A DNA stretch of 64,000 bases from Methylobacterium cerastii (GCF_022179125.1 NZ_BPQG01000074.1:1-64000); one strand, 5' to 3'. Counted from the first letter of the stretch, positions 17,136 through 26,551 are shown. Notes: generated by a model from the sequence alone, not told the origin. Translations and numbers: made by a program.

Positions 17136-18527
17136 TCAGGCGGCCGGCATTGCCTCCAGCCCCTCGGCCCTGATCCAGTCGGCGGTCCGGTCCAGCGCCC
17201 GGGTGAGGCGGTCGAACAGGGCGTCGATCTCGTCGGCCGTGATGATCAGCGGCGGGCAGACGGCGATGCGGTCGCCCATCAGGAACCGGACGATCAGCCC
17301 TTCCGCTTGCGCGAAGGCGACGCAGCGGGCGGCGACTCCGGCCTTCGGCTCGTACTGCCGGCGCGACGCCTTGTCGGCGACGATCTCGAGCCCGCCGATC
17401 AGGCCGAGGCCGCAGGCTTCGCCGACGATCGGGTGTTCGGCGAGGCGCGACAGCCGCGCCTGGAAGTGCGGCGCCTTGGCTGCCACGCCCTCGACGATGC
17501 GCTCGCGCTTGTAGATCTCGATGGTCTTGAGCGCGACGGCGCAGGCGACGGGATGGCCGGAATAGGTGGTGCCGTGCCCGAACGTGCCGATCTTCAGGCT
17601 CTGCGCGCGCATCGCCTCGTAGAGCGGCTCGTCCACCGAGACGCCGCCGAGCGGCACGTAGCCCGAGGTCAGCGCCTTGGCGAAGGACAGGGTGTCGGGG
17701 CGCATGCCCAAAGCCTCGCTGCCGAACCAGGTGCCGAGGCGGCCGAAGCCGCAGATCACCTCGTCGGCGATGAAGCGCACCTCGTAGCGGGCGAGCACCG
17801 CCTGGATCGCGGCGAAGTAGCCCTCCGGCGGGACGATGGCGCCGCCGGCGCCCATCACCGGCTCGGCAATGAAGGCGGCCACCGTCTCCGGCCCCTCGCG
17901 CAGGATCGTGGCCTCGAGCTCGTCGGCCAGCCGCTGCGAGAAGGCGGCCTCCGTCTCGCCGGGTTCGGCGAAGCGGTAGAAGTGCGGGCAGCCGACATGA
18001 AGGAAGCCGGGCAGCGGCAGGTCCCAGTCGGTGTGGTTGGCCGGCAGGCCGGTCATCGAGGCGGTGGCGATGGTGACGCCGTGATAGCCGCGCTGGCGCC
18101 CGATGATCTTCTTCTTCTTCGGCCGGCCCAGCGCGTTGTTGAGGTACCAGGCCAGCTTGACCTGCGTGTCGTTGGCTTCCGAGCCGGACGAGGTGAAGAA
18201 GATCTTCGAGGTCGGGACCGGCATCAGCTCCTTCAGCACCTCGGCCAGCTCGATCGCCGGGTCGTGGCTGCGGCCGGAGAACAGGTGGGTGAAGGGCAGC
18301 TTGGCCATCTGCTCGCGGGCGGCCTCGACGAGCTCGCCGTTGGAATAGCCGAGCGCCGTGCACCAGAGGCCCGCCATGCCCTCGATGTAGGGCCGCCCCT
18401 CGGTGTCGTAGACGTGGACGCCGTCGCCGCGCTCCAGCACCAGCGGGCCGGCGCTGCGGTGCGCGTCGAGGTTGGTGTAGGGGTGGATCAGGGTTTCGAC
18501 GTCGCGGACGGCGAGGTTCGAGAGCAT
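17136..18527 (-). CDS. class III (omega) aminotransferase
   Basis: A 463-residue PLP enzyme of fold type I, class III. The PLP-binding lysine is Lys284 in SFAKALTSGY; SSGSEAND and RGYHG bind the phosphate and ring, and FIADEVICGFGRLG holds the conserved Asp. The opening MLSNLAVRDVETLIHPYTNLDAH and the GDGVHVYDTEGRPYIEGMAGLWCTALGY segment match the 'aspartate aminotransferase family / omega-amino acid--pyruvate' group, such as beta-alanine- or putrescine-type transaminases. The ATG at 18527 starts this conserved stretch. The exact amine donor is not predictable. Confidence 0.92.
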   Translation of the reverse strand: MLSNLAVRDVETLIHPYTNLDAHRSAGPLVLERGDGVHVYDTEGRPYIEGMAGLWCTALGYSNGELVEAAREQMAKLPFTHLFSGRSHDPAIELAEVLKELMPVPTSKIFFTSSGSEANDTQVKLAWYLNNALGRPKKKKIIGRQRGYHGVTIATASMTGLPANHTDWDLPLPGFLHVGCPHFYRFAEPGETEAAFSQRLADELEATILREGPETVAAFIAEPVMGAGGAIVPPEGYFAAIQAVLARYEVRFIADEVICGFGRLGTWFGSEALGMRPDTLSFAKALTSGYVPLGGVSVDEPLYEAMRAQSLKIGTFGHGTTYSGHPVACAVALKTIEIYKRERIVEGVAAKAPHFQARLSRLAEHPIVGEACGLGLIGGLEIVADKASRRQYEPKAGVAARCVAFAQAEGLIVRFLMGDRIAVCPPLIITADEIDALFDRLTRALDRTADWIRAEGLEAMPAA

Positions 18528-18652
18528 GCGGGCGATCCGGTGCTGTGGCGCGTTGGCCCGCCACACTACCGACCCGATGCGGGCTCAGGTACCCCGACAC
18601 GTTCGCGCGGCCTCGGGCCGCGCCCCTTTCGTAACCCAGACGCCGCGACGCG

Positions 18653-19189
18653 ATGCTCGATCCCGCCACCATCGTCGCGACGCCGGCCCCCGGCCGGGCC
18701 TGCGGCGCCTGCACCCTGTGCTGCAAGGTCTACGACGTGCCCGCCGTCGAGAGCCTCGCCGGGCAATGGTGCCGCCACACCAAGGCCGGGCGGGGCTGCG
18801 CGATCCACGCCGACCGGCCCGACCATTGCCGCGCCTTCCACTGCCTGTGGATGACCGAGAGCTGGCTCGGCCCCGAATGGAAGCCCGACCGCGCCAAGAT
18901 GGTGCTCAGCCTCGATCCGGTGAGCCGCAACATGAACGTGCAGGTCGACCCCGGCCAACCGAAGGCCTGGACGCGCGAGCCGTATTACGGCCAGCTGAAG
19001 GCCTGGGCCGCATCCTCGCTGCCGATGAAGCGCCACGTCCTCGTCCACCTCGACAAGGCGACGACGGTGGTGCTGCCCGACCGGGACGTACCGCTCGGGA
19101 CACTGACGGCCGACGACCGCATCGTGATGCGCGAGCGCATGGGCTCGCGGGGGCCGACCTTCGAGATCGAGGTGGTCCGCGGCGCCTAG
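18653..19189 (+). CDS. YkgJ-like Cys-cluster (zinc/iron chelating) protein
   Basis: A 178-residue cytoplasmic protein with the N-terminal CGACTLCC cluster and further Cys/His in CRHTKAGRGCAIHADRPDHCRAFHC, the pattern of the YkgJ family (putative zinc- or iron-chelating domain, Fe-S candidates). After about residue 75 the chain has a second, less conserved part ending in RGPTFEIEVVRGA. The ATG at 18653 precedes the cluster by 16 residues. It is divergent from the transaminase across 125 bases that must hold both promoters. Function is not established for the family. Confidence 0.82.
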   Translation: MLDPATIVATPAPGRACGACTLCCKVYDVPAVESLAGQWCRHTKAGRGCAIHADRPDHCRAFHCLWMTESWLGPEWKPDRAKMVLSLDPVSRNMNVQVDPGQPKAWTREPYYGQLKAWAASSLPMKRHVLVHLDKATTVVLPDRDVPLGTLTADDRIVMRERMGSRGPTFEIEVVRGA

Positions 19190-19320
19190 CGCGTCTTTCG
19201 TGGTGCCGAGATCACGGACGGTGACTTGCCTCGTCGCGTGGTCGAGGTCGCCCTGTGCACGCCTTCCTACACCTTGCGCGAAACTGCTCCGGTTGTGGGA
19301 ACCCCTGTCGCTACACTTAC

Positions 19321-19390
19321 GCCTGACTGGTCGCGCCTGACTGGTCGCGCCTGACCGGTCGCGCCTGACCGGTCGCGCCTGACTGCTCGA
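19321..19390. repeat. 14-bp tandem repeat, about five copies
   Basis: The unit GCCTGACTGGTCGC occurs at 19321 and 19335. Units three and four (19349, 19363) read GCCTGACCGGTCGC, and a diverged fifth (19377-19390) ends the array. It lies in the roughly 300-base gap after the YkgJ-like gene. Nothing else with gene character was seen in that gap. Confidence 0.9.
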
Positions 19391-19489
19391 ACGGGGCGAG
19401 CTTCCGCCGCGCCCTTCCCGACGTCGGTCCCTTCGGTAATCCGTCAGCTGACAGGTGGCACCGGCCGCCGGCTGAGGTCCGGCGCCTTC

Positions 19490-20187
19490 TCAATCGCCGT
19501 CGTCACACAGGGCCATGATGCGCGCATGGACCACATCGACCGGCCCGCAGGACCACGGATGTTGCCTTCGAGACAATAATCGAAATCCTGTTTCTCGAGC
19601 AGCGCCCCGAATTGTTCTGCGATGAAACGGCGAATGTCGGCGTCGGCCCGCCGAACCTCGTCGACGATCTCTTCACGTCCATCGACGACCAAGAGGACAC
19701 CTTCCAGATCACAGCTGCCGAGAAGATCTCCTCCGCCGCGACCGAGGTATGCCTCGAACTTCGTCGCGAGGAAAAACTCGGGCTTCAGTATTTTGATGAT
19801 AGTTTCCTTTGCGAGCGGACAATCGGTCGCCGTCGCAATTCCCCTGGCATACCATCGATTCGCGAAGCCGAGGATGTTCGCATCATCGATGCATCACGTC
19901 GACCTTGAGGCCGGAAAGCGTCATTCGGCATATGACCGAGTCTTCGGACGCTTCGACGAAACCCTTCGTCCGCAATCGTGCCTGCAAGGCGGCCCATGCC
20001 GGATAACCGGCCAGATCGACGATCAAGTCCACGTCGTCCGTTGCCCTGACGTCTTCGAGGGTGACCGCATCGGTGATGAACAGGGCCGTCGTGCAACCGC
20101 CGACGAAGACCAACCGGGGGCGGAGATCGGTACCAAGAGCCTGGCGACGAGCGTCAGCATCTCGAGCAATCGACCCCGAACGCTCAT
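19490..20187 (-). pseudogene. AbiEii/DUF6036-like nucleotidyltransferase gene broken by three frameshifts
   Basis: Reading from ATG at 20187, the protein starts MSVRGRLLEMLTLVARLL, then jumps frame (near 20128) to GTDLRPRLVFVGGC...VRATDDVDLIVDL, with the nucleotidyltransferase GG and DVD signatures. It jumps again near 19887 (KVDVM to DDANILGFANRWY), running through PEFFLATKFEAYLGRG and DLEGVLLVVDGRE. A third jump near 19537 leads to VDVVHARIMALC and TGA at 19490. Each jump equals one base lost, gained and lost. Restoring them would give about 232 residues, the family's normal size. No in-frame stop has arisen otherwise, so inactivation is recent, or the sequence contains base-calling errors. 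The start overlaps the upstream gene's stop (ATGA), as in toxin-antitoxin pairs. Confidence 0.8.
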
Positions 20188-20759
20188 GTCCCGAGCAGCC
20201 GTTTCGAAAGCCGTTCCTTCGCCAAGCCCGCCTCGCGCTGGTTCCCGAGCCTGATGGCGTCGACGAGGGCGAGGTCTTCGTAGAGACGCACGTCGTTACG
20301 CGCCGCCTCCGGAACACTCTTGAACAACGGCGAGACGGATTGGCCGATATCGCGCCCTCCCGGGTCCGGCCAGACGTAGATGTAATTGCCGGCGCTCAAG
20401 AGTGCGCTTTTCAACATCGGCGCGCAGAACGCGGTCGGCAGCCCGCGTGTCATCGCCCCGGGCGAGGCAGGAAACACGAATTTCAGGCCATGAACGATGA
20501 AGTCGTAGAGATTTCGGCGATTGGGCTTCGGCCGACCCGTCGTGCGATCCTTGATCGCCATGCCATTTGAAAGAATACGCTTGAACGAAGCGCCGATCTC
20601 GGTCTTGCTGATCCCCAATTGGGATTCGAGCCCGCGAACGGAATAGGGCGCCTCGGCCCCGAGGTGCGATCGGATGCCGTCAGCGCCGGTTTCTTCCTCC
20701 TGCTGAAGGCTCACGAGCTTCAACAGGACGACGACATCCTGGCTCTTCATTACGCTCAT
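20184..20759 (-). CDS. winged-helix-type protein, partner of the nucleotidyltransferase gene
   Basis: A 191-residue protein. Residues about 35-75 (YSVRGLESQLGISKTEIGASFKRILSNGMA) look like a helix-turn-helix/winged-helix domain. The middle (LYDFIVHGLKFVFPASPGAMTRGLPTAFCAPML) and the end (DLALVDAIRLGNQREAGLAKERLSKRLL) are typical of genes placed before AbiEii/DUF6036-like nucleotidyltransferases. Its stop overlaps the start of that gene. It may act as the antitoxin or regulator. A GTCCTAGGAC palindrome precedes it. The ATG at 20759 is used; a second ATG three codons later is possible. Confidence 0.75.
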   Translation of the reverse strand: MSVMKSQDVVVLLKLVSLQQEEETGADGIRSHLGAEAPYSVRGLESQLGISKTEIGASFKRILSNGMAIKDRTTGRPKPNRRNLYDFIVHGLKFVFPASPGAMTRGLPTAFCAPMLKSALLSAGNYIYVWPDPGGRDIGQSVSPLFKSVPEAARNDVRLYEDLALVDAIRLGNQREAGLAKERLSKRLLGT

Positions 20760-20762
20760 GCG

Positions 20763-20800
20763 CGTACGTCCTCTGTCCTAGGACTAAGGACACTCGGTCA
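20763..20800 (-). promoter_or_regulatory. palindromic operator candidate before the HTH/nucleotidyltransferase pair
   Basis: GTCCTAGGAC (20775-20784) is a perfect 10-bp palindrome 16 bases upstream of the minus-strand start at 20759. Further GTCC/GGAC half-sites flank it, including GTCCTTAGTCCTAGGAC on the minus strand. The position is right for autoregulation by the helix-turn-helix product. Confidence 0.4.
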
Positions 20801-21087
20801 CGGGGAGAGATGCGCGTCAACGGGGCGATACGCTTCGACCTTCCTTCCCGGCCATACGTCGAAAGCGAAGGGCACCGATCCTCGGATGTCCCGCCGAAAC
20901 CACGGCGGCTTCGAGCGACCGGCATCGTCAAAGCGGTGGTGCCAGGAGTCCCCGGGGCAACCGTCGATCGGCCGCCCTTAACCCCTCCGCAACCATACCG
21001 CGCGATAAATTCCCGACCGCCATCCTCGCACCGGAACCAGCCGGGAGGATCGTCGGGTGTGGCTTATCGAGTACGGGTCGGTTCGGC
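20801..21087. other. divergent non-coding gap
   Basis: This is the remainder of the gap between the minus-strand regulator and the plus-strand wall hydrolase. No gene with a plausible product lies here. The segment around 20995-21020 (ACCGCGCGATAAATTCCCG) is somewhat AT-richer and could carry the hydrolase promoter, but no clear boxes are seen. Confidence 0.4.
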
Positions 21088-22308
21088 GTGGGCACGAGAC
21101 GAGGACGACGCGGACGGAGCTTCATCGGGCTCGGCACCGCCTTCACGCCCTGGATGGCCGGCCTCGGGCTGCTGGTCTCCTTCACGGCGAGCGCCGGCAC
21201 CGAGACCAGCTTCGGGTCCAGCCGGCTCGTCGAGAGCGACGTGCGCCTGGTTCCGGCGCTGCCCGCCGGCACCGTGCTGATCGGCGCGAGCCTGCGCCGC
21301 GACGGCGCCGGCGCGATGCTCACCATCGAGCGGGCGGACGCCGTCCGCATCCGCCGCCGCGTCGGCGACGAGCCGCTGCAGGCCGACCTCAAGGCCGAGG
21401 CGCGGGTCTTTCCGATCGTCCAGCGCGGCGGCAAGGGCGATCCGGCGCGCGCGCCGGGGCCGAGCTTCGAGCGCACGGCCGCGTCGCTGCGCGAGGCCGG
21501 CGCCTCGCTGCTCTTCGCCAACCTCACCGGCAACGTCACCGGCCTGCTGACGCCGGGCGCCGCCACCTGGAACCCGGACCTCGAACCCGAGGCCGGCTTC
21601 GTGCCGGTGCCCGACCTCGGCCTCGGACGCGCCGATCCCGGCACGACCGCCGAGGACGACGCACGGGCCGAGGCCGACGAGGAGCGCCGCTCCGACGGCT
21701 CGACGCCGCCGGTGCCGCGCGCCGTGGCCCTGTCCTCGACGACGCCGGCTCCGGCCGACGCCACCCCGATCGAGGTCGCCTCGGCCAGCCTGATGCTGCC
21801 GGGATTCACCATCCGCACCGACCGGGCCGAGGCGCCGGCGGTCCAATCCGTCCCCGAGGACGCCCGCCACCGCTACGCCGACCTGATCGGGCCGGACGCC
21901 ATGGACAAGGAACAGCGCTGCCTCGCGGAGGCCGTGTACTTCGAGTCGCGCAGCGAGCCCGAAGCCGGCCAGGCCGCCGTCGCCCAGGTGGTGCTGAACC
22001 GCGTGAAGAGCGGACTCTACCCGTCCAACGTCTGCGGGGTCGTCTACCAGAACCGCCACCGCTACATGGGCTGCCAGTTCTCCTTCGCCTGCGAGGGCAA
22101 GGCCCTGCGCATCACCGATTCGGGCTCGTGGGCCACCGCCACCCGCATCGCGCAATCGGTGATCGAGGGGCGGACCTACCTCGCCGAGGTCGGCGACGCG
22201 ACCCACTACCACGCCGACTACGTGAAGCCCGGCTGGTCGCGGCGCCTGCGCAAGATGGACGTCATCGGCCGGCACATCTTCTACGAACTCAAGCCGGGGC
22301 AGACGTAA
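21088..22308 (+). CDS. SleB-type cell wall hydrolase
   Basis: A 406-residue exported protein whose C-terminal third is the SleB/Hydrolase_2 domain (EQRCLAEAVYFESRSEPEAGQ, VVLNRVKSGLYPSNVCGVVY, QFSFACEG, ATHYHADYVKPGW), a lytic-transglycosylase-like peptidoglycan hydrolase first described in spore germination but common in alphaproteobacteria. The N-terminus has a basic start and one hydrophobic segment (WMAGLGLLVSFTASAG), so it is secreted or membrane-tethered. Residues 40-260 form a long variable, Ala/Asp-rich region. GTG at 21088 gives the signal segment. Likely role: remodelling of peptidoglycan. Confidence 0.88.
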   Translation: MGTRRGRRGRSFIGLGTAFTPWMAGLGLLVSFTASAGTETSFGSSRLVESDVRLVPALPAGTVLIGASLRRDGAGAMLTIERADAVRIRRRVGDEPLQADLKAEARVFPIVQRGGKGDPARAPGPSFERTAASLREAGASLLFANLTGNVTGLLTPGAATWNPDLEPEAGFVPVPDLGLGRADPGTTAEDDARAEADEERRSDGSTPPVPRAVALSSTTPAPADATPIEVASASLMLPGFTIRTDRAEAPAVQSVPEDARHRYADLIGPDAMDKEQRCLAEAVYFESRSEPEAGQAAVAQVVLNRVKSGLYPSNVCGVVYQNRHRYMGCQFSFACEGKALRITDSGSWATATRIAQSVIEGRTYLAEVGDATHYHADYVKPGWSRRLRKMDVIGRHIFYELKPGQT

Positions 22309-22357
22309 GGCCGGAAGACGAGCCGGTTTCCGAGATCAAATTTAGCGAGGATTTACT

Positions 22358-22380
22358 TACGTAGACGGTAACTACGTAGT
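22358..22380. promoter_or_regulatory. TACGTAG/CTACGTA inverted repeat in an AT-rich leader
   Basis: TACGTAG (22358-22364) and CTACGTA (22372-22378) face each other, and the second is inside the palindrome ACTACGTAGT (22371-22380). The surrounding 22340-22420 stretch is clearly AT-richer than the genome, with GGGTTAATTTTACCC just after. It probably holds the promoter and an operator of the Gly-rich protein gene. Confidence 0.4.
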
Positions 22381-22513
22381 CCGGATCGAGGGTTAATTTT
22401 ACCCTACTTTCCAATAGTGCTTGCTTGTACAGCAACCCGACGGCCTCTTGAGCGTCGAGATGAGCGCGCCCTTCGCGTCATCCCACTCGTTCCGCGTATC
22501 AGAGGAAGCCGTC

Positions 22514-23152
22514 ATGACCGCGCCGGTCGCCCGAAACACCCTGCTCTTCGCCGCCTTCGCCGGTGCCGTCCTCGTCGCATCGCCCGCTTCGGCCGGCGGC
22601 TGCTACGGCTCCGAGTGCTACCGCCACGTCTCGACCCCGCCGGTGTTCGACACCGTGCAGGAGAACGTGCTGGTGCGCCCGCCCCGCACCGTCTACCGCA
22701 CCACGCCGCCGGTCTACGACACCGTGTCGGAGCGGGTGATGGTCTCGCCCGGCGGCCGCTCGTGGCAGACCCGCCGCGGCCCCTACGGCGAGCTGATCGG
22801 CTGCTGGGTCACCACCCCGCCGCAATACACCGTTCAGCACCGCCGCGTGCTGGTGCAGCCGGCCCAGTCCATCCCCGAGACGATCCCGCCGGAATACGCC
22901 AGCGTGAGCCGTCGCGTCCTGGTCGCGCCGGCCCGCTCGGGCTGGGTGCCGGTCGGAGGCGGCTACGGTGGCGGCGGCTACGGTGGCGGCGGTTACGGCG
23001 GCGGCTACCAGGGCGTGGGCTACCAGGGCGGCGGCTTCGGCGGCCCGCGGATCGGCTCGATCCCGGACGCCGTCGGCATCGCCGGCGCGAGCTCGGCCGA
23101 CATCGGCGTCGGCCTCGGCTTCTCCTCGGGCAGCGTCTACGACGGCTACTGA
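22514..23152 (+). CDS. exported Gly/Tyr-rich repeat protein
   Basis: A 212-residue secreted protein. A signal peptide (TAPVARNTLLFAAFAGAVLVASPASAGG) is followed by three or more degenerate repeats of the type 'TPPxxDTVxExVxV.P' (STPPVFDTVQENVLVRPP, TTPPVYDTVSERVMVSPG, IPPEYASVSRRVLVAPA). A Gly/Tyr-rich tract (about residues 150-175, YGGGGYGGGGY) comes next. Such proteins are common and uncharacterised in Methylobacterium-like genomes; a surface or envelope role is inferred. ATG at 22514 follows AGAGGAAG, a good ribosome site, and is preferred over in-frame starts upstream that lack one. A hairpin terminator follows. Confidence 0.82.
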   Translation: MTAPVARNTLLFAAFAGAVLVASPASAGGCYGSECYRHVSTPPVFDTVQENVLVRPPRTVYRTTPPVYDTVSERVMVSPGGRSWQTRRGPYGELIGCWVTTPPQYTVQHRRVLVQPAQSIPETIPPEYASVSRRVLVAPARSGWVPVGGGYGGGGYGGGGYGGGYQGVGYQGGGFGGPRIGSIPDAVGIAGASSADIGVGLGFSSGSVYDGY

Positions 23153-23159
23153 TGCCCAG

Positions 23160-23183
23160 TCTCATGGGTCGAAACCCATGAGA
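23160..23183 (+). terminator. hairpin with CGAA loop after the Gly/Tyr-rich protein gene
   Basis: TCTCATGGGT-CGAA-ACCCATGAGA is a perfect 10-bp stem starting eight bases after the stop at 23152. There is no long T-run, but the placement and stability fit a terminator. Confidence 0.6.
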
Positions 23184-23284
23184 TCTGACGTGAACGCCAC
23201 GACCTGCCGGAGCCGGCCCCCCCGGCGGGTTGATTTCGCGGAAGCTGCGCCACAGGTCCCCCCGACAAGCAGCGGGAGGCGAGC

Positions 23285-24271
<987 letters not shown>

Positions 24272-24357
24272 ACCCGCGCGGCCTCGACTGGCCGCCCGCG
24301 GGTGATTGAGTCGGCGGCCGAACGGAACCGCGGCGCAAGCTCGGGCATTCTTGCCGC

Positions 24358-24825
24358 ATGAGCATTGCATTCGTTCGCGAGAAGGAGGGCGGGGAAGCCT
24401 TCGAGGACCTCCCCGACCGCCCGATCTCCCCCCACACCAACTTCGTCACCCCGGCCGGGCTCGAGCAGATCGAGAAGGAGGTCGCGCGCCTCCAGGCGGA
24501 GCAGGCCAAGCTCACGCCCGACGACAAGGCCGACACCGCTCGCGTCACGCGCGACCTGCGCTACTGGACGACGCGGCTCGGCACCGCCCAGCTCGTCGAG
24601 GCGGTCGAGGGCGACACGGTGCATTTCGGCTCGACGGTGACGGTCCAGCGCGAGGACGACGCCCGCCAGACCTTCCACATCGTCGGCGAGGACGAGGCGG
24701 ACCCGGCCAAGGGCTCGATCGCCTACGTCGCCCCGCTCGCCCGGGCGATCACCGGCAAGGGCGTCGGCGACGTCGTCGAAGTGAACGGGCAAGAGGTCGA
24801 GATCTTGGAGATCAAGGCCGGCTGA
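24358..24825 (+). CDS. GreA/GreB-family transcription elongation factor
   Basis: A 155-residue Gre factor, which rescues backtracked RNA polymerase by stimulating transcript cleavage. The coiled-coil part (FVTPAGLEQIEKEVARLQAEQAKL, RVTRDLRYWTTRLGTAQLVE) is followed by the FKBP-like C-terminal domain (TVTVQREDDARQTFHIVGEDEADPAKGSIAY split by family spacing, PLARAITGKGVGD). The lead-in FEDLPDRPISPHTN is seen in the alphaproteobacterial GreB-like group. Acidic tip residues (DKAD) are present at the coiled-coil turn. Its end overlaps the convergent LysR gene by 14 bases. Confidence 0.88.
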   Translation: MSIAFVREKEGGEAFEDLPDRPISPHTNFVTPAGLEQIEKEVARLQAEQAKLTPDDKADTARVTRDLRYWTTRLGTAQLVEAVEGDTVHFGSTVTVQREDDARQTFHIVGEDEADPAKGSIAYVAPLARAITGKGVGDVVEVNGQEVEILEIKAG

Positions 24826-25729
24826 GCACGAGCTCGCGCGCCCGGCGCTCGGGCAGTGGCCGCCCTTCCAGCATCGGGCGCAACGCCACGACCGCGTCGC
24901 CGACGAAGTCCATGAAGGCCCGGACGCGCACCGAGTGGCGCAGGTCCGGGTGGGTCAGCATCCACAGGCTGTCGGCGAAGGGCGGCTCGGCCGACCCGAT
25001 GCGGCGCAACGCCGGTCGCGCGTCGGCGCTGAGGCAGGGCAGCAGCCCGATCCCGATGCCGGCCTCCACCGCCTCGCACAGTCCGGTCACCGTGTTGAGC
25101 CGAAGCGTGATGCGCTCCGGGTCGCCGTGCTCGGCGACGAAGCGCAGGAACCGCCCGTCGCCGACCGCCTCCGACAGCGTCACCCAATCCGCCCGGCGCG
25201 GGTCCGCTTCCGCTCGGTCGGCGCGGCCGTAGAGCGCCCAGCCGAGGGTCGCGAGGCGGCGCCCGAACAGGTTGGGCGACGGGTCGTTGCTGGCGCGCAC
25301 CGCCACGTCCGCGTCCCGGCGCGAGAGGTTCAGCGCGTCGTCGGACACCACCACGTCGAGGTGGATGCCCGGGCGGTGCGCGCGGAACGCGGCGAAGATC
25401 GGCATCAGCAGGTCGGTGACGAGGCCCGACGGCGCGGTGACCCGGAGCTGGCCGGTGGGTTCGGAGGCGCGCCCGGCGACCTCGCGCGCGAACTGCGACG
25501 CGGTCTCCTCCATTGCGCGGGCCGCCGCGACCATGGCGGTCCCGGCCTGCGTCGCCGCGTAGCCGGTGCGCGCGCGCTCGAACAGGCGGGTGCCGAGCGC
25601 CGCCTCGATCGCCGTCAGGCGCCGGAACGCCGTCGAGTGGTTGATGCCGAGCCGCGTTGCGGCCGCCGTCAGCCCGCCGTGGTCGGCGATGGCCTTGACC
25701 AGGCGGAAGTCGTCCCAGGGCCTCGCCAT
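24812..25729 (-). CDS. LysR-family transcriptional regulator
   Basis: A 305-residue LysR regulator. The winged helix-turn-helix is at about 5-65 ([43 protein letters not shown] with typical spacing), followed by the two-lobed effector domain ([47 protein letters not shown]). It is divergent from the wrbA-like gene, with CTTGCA-type inverted repeats between, so it probably controls wrbA and itself. ATG at 25729 is preferred because AAGG precedes it; a GTG at 25744 would add five residues and would overlap the operator. Its 3' end overlaps the gre gene. Confidence 0.9.
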   Translation of the reverse strand: MARPWDDFRLVKAIADHGGLTAAATRLGINHSTAFRRLTAIEAALGTRLFERARTGYAATQAGTAMVAAARAMEETASQFAREVAGRASEPTGQLRVTAPSGLVTDLLMPIFAAFRAHRPGIHLDVVVSDDALNLSRRDADVAVRASNDPSPNLFGRRLATLGWALYGRADRAEADPRRADWVTLSEAVGDGRFLRFVAEHGDPERITLRLNTVTGLCEAVEAGIGIGLLPCLSADARPALRRIGSAEPPFADSLWMLTHPDLRHSVRVRAFMDFVGDAVVALRPMLEGRPLPERRARELVLSRP

Positions 25730-25737
25730 CTCTCGAC

Positions 25738-25807
25738 CTTGCACGCATGCAAGACCGTTCTTGCAGATTGGGGCATTTGCGCAAGGCCCGGCCGGGACGA
25801 TCTTGCA
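25738..25807. promoter_or_regulatory. CTTGCA operator cluster between lysR and wrbA
   Basis: CTTGCA-CGCA-TGCAAG (25738-25753) is a perfect inverted repeat. CTTGCA recurs at 25760-25765 and 25802-25807, and the palindrome TTGCGCAA is at 25777-25784. Several copies of one half-site in a divergent LysR/target gap are what LysR regulators bind, and this arrangement points to this protein's own operator. Confidence 0.65.
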
Positions 25808-25869
25808 GCCAGGGCGAGGCGGCCGCCGATCCCGGCCCGGCCGCCCGGCCCTGCGAACGGAAGCCGACG

Positions 25870-26469
25870 ATGACCAAGATCCTGGTGCTGTACTATTCCT
25901 CCTGGGGCCACGTGGAGACGCTTGCCCACGCCGCCGCCGAGGGCGCCCGCGAGACCGGCGCCGAGGTGCACGTGAAGCGCGTGCCCGAGCTGGTGCCGGA
26001 GGAGGTCGCGCGGCAGTCGCACTACAAGCTCGACCAGTCCGCCCCGATCGCCCAGCCCGACGAGCTCGCCGACTACGACGCGATCATCTTCGGGACGCCG
26101 ACCCGCTACGGCAACATGGCCGCGCAGATGAAGCAGTTCATCGACCAGACCGGCGCCCTCTGGGCGAAGGGCGCGCTGGTCGGCAAGGTCGGCTCGGTGT
26201 TCACCTCCACCGCCACGCAGCATGGCGGGCAGGAGACGACGATCACCAGCTTCCACACCGTGCTCCTGCACCACGGCATGGTGATCGTCGGGTTGCCCTA
26301 CGCGTTCCAGGGGATGAACGACGTCGGCACGGTGGCGGGCGGCACGCCCTACGGCGCCAGCACGATCGCGGGCGGCGACGGATCGCGCCAGCCGAGCGCG
26401 GTGGAACTCGACGGGGCGAAGTTCCAGGGCCGGCACGTGGCCGGGATCGCCGCCAAGCTCGCGGGCTGA
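25870..26469 (+). CDS. wrbA: NAD(P)H:quinone oxidoreductase WrbA
   Basis: A 199-residue flavodoxin-fold quinone reductase that transfers two electrons to quinones using FMN, limiting redox cycling. The FMN phosphate loop is [12 protein letters not shown] near the start; [16 protein letters not shown] and [13 protein letters not shown] are WrbA signatures, and [14 protein letters not shown] is the typical tail motif. Length matches WrbA. The ATG at 25870 follows the CTTGCA operator region by 62 bases. It is probably controlled by the divergent LysR gene, which would suit an inducible quinone or electrophile response. Confidence 0.95.
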   Translation: MTKILVLYYSSWGHVETLAHAAAEGARETGAEVHVKRVPELVPEEVARQSHYKLDQSAPIAQPDELADYDAIIFGTPTRYGNMAAQMKQFIDQTGALWAKGALVGKVGSVFTSTATQHGGQETTITSFHTVLLHHGMVIVGLPYAFQGMNDVGTVAGGTPYGASTIAGGDGSRQPSAVELDGAKFQGRHVAGIAAKLAG

Positions 26470-26523
26470 TCCGCGCCGGCGGCTCCGGCCATCGCGCCGG
26501 GGCCGCCTGAGGACAGCACGCAA

Positions 26524-26551
26524 GAAAAAAGGCTCGGATTGCTCCGAGCCT
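26524..26551 (-). terminator. rho-independent terminator of the tsaC/sua5 gene
   Basis: On the minus strand AGGCTCGG-AGCAAT-CCGAGCCT is followed at once by a run of six or more T. This is the clearest intrinsic terminator in the window and lies 92 bases past the stop of the minus-strand threonylcarbamoyl-AMP synthase gene. Confidence 0.85.

Noticed and set aside
19321-19390. possible CRISPR-like array
   Set aside because: The units are 14 bp and directly adjacent with no spacers, so this is a simple tandem repeat.
19490-20187. programmed frameshifting as an explanation of the broken nucleotidyltransferase
   Set aside because: Three shifts in different directions without slippery heptamers or downstream structures are not plausible for programmed recoding.
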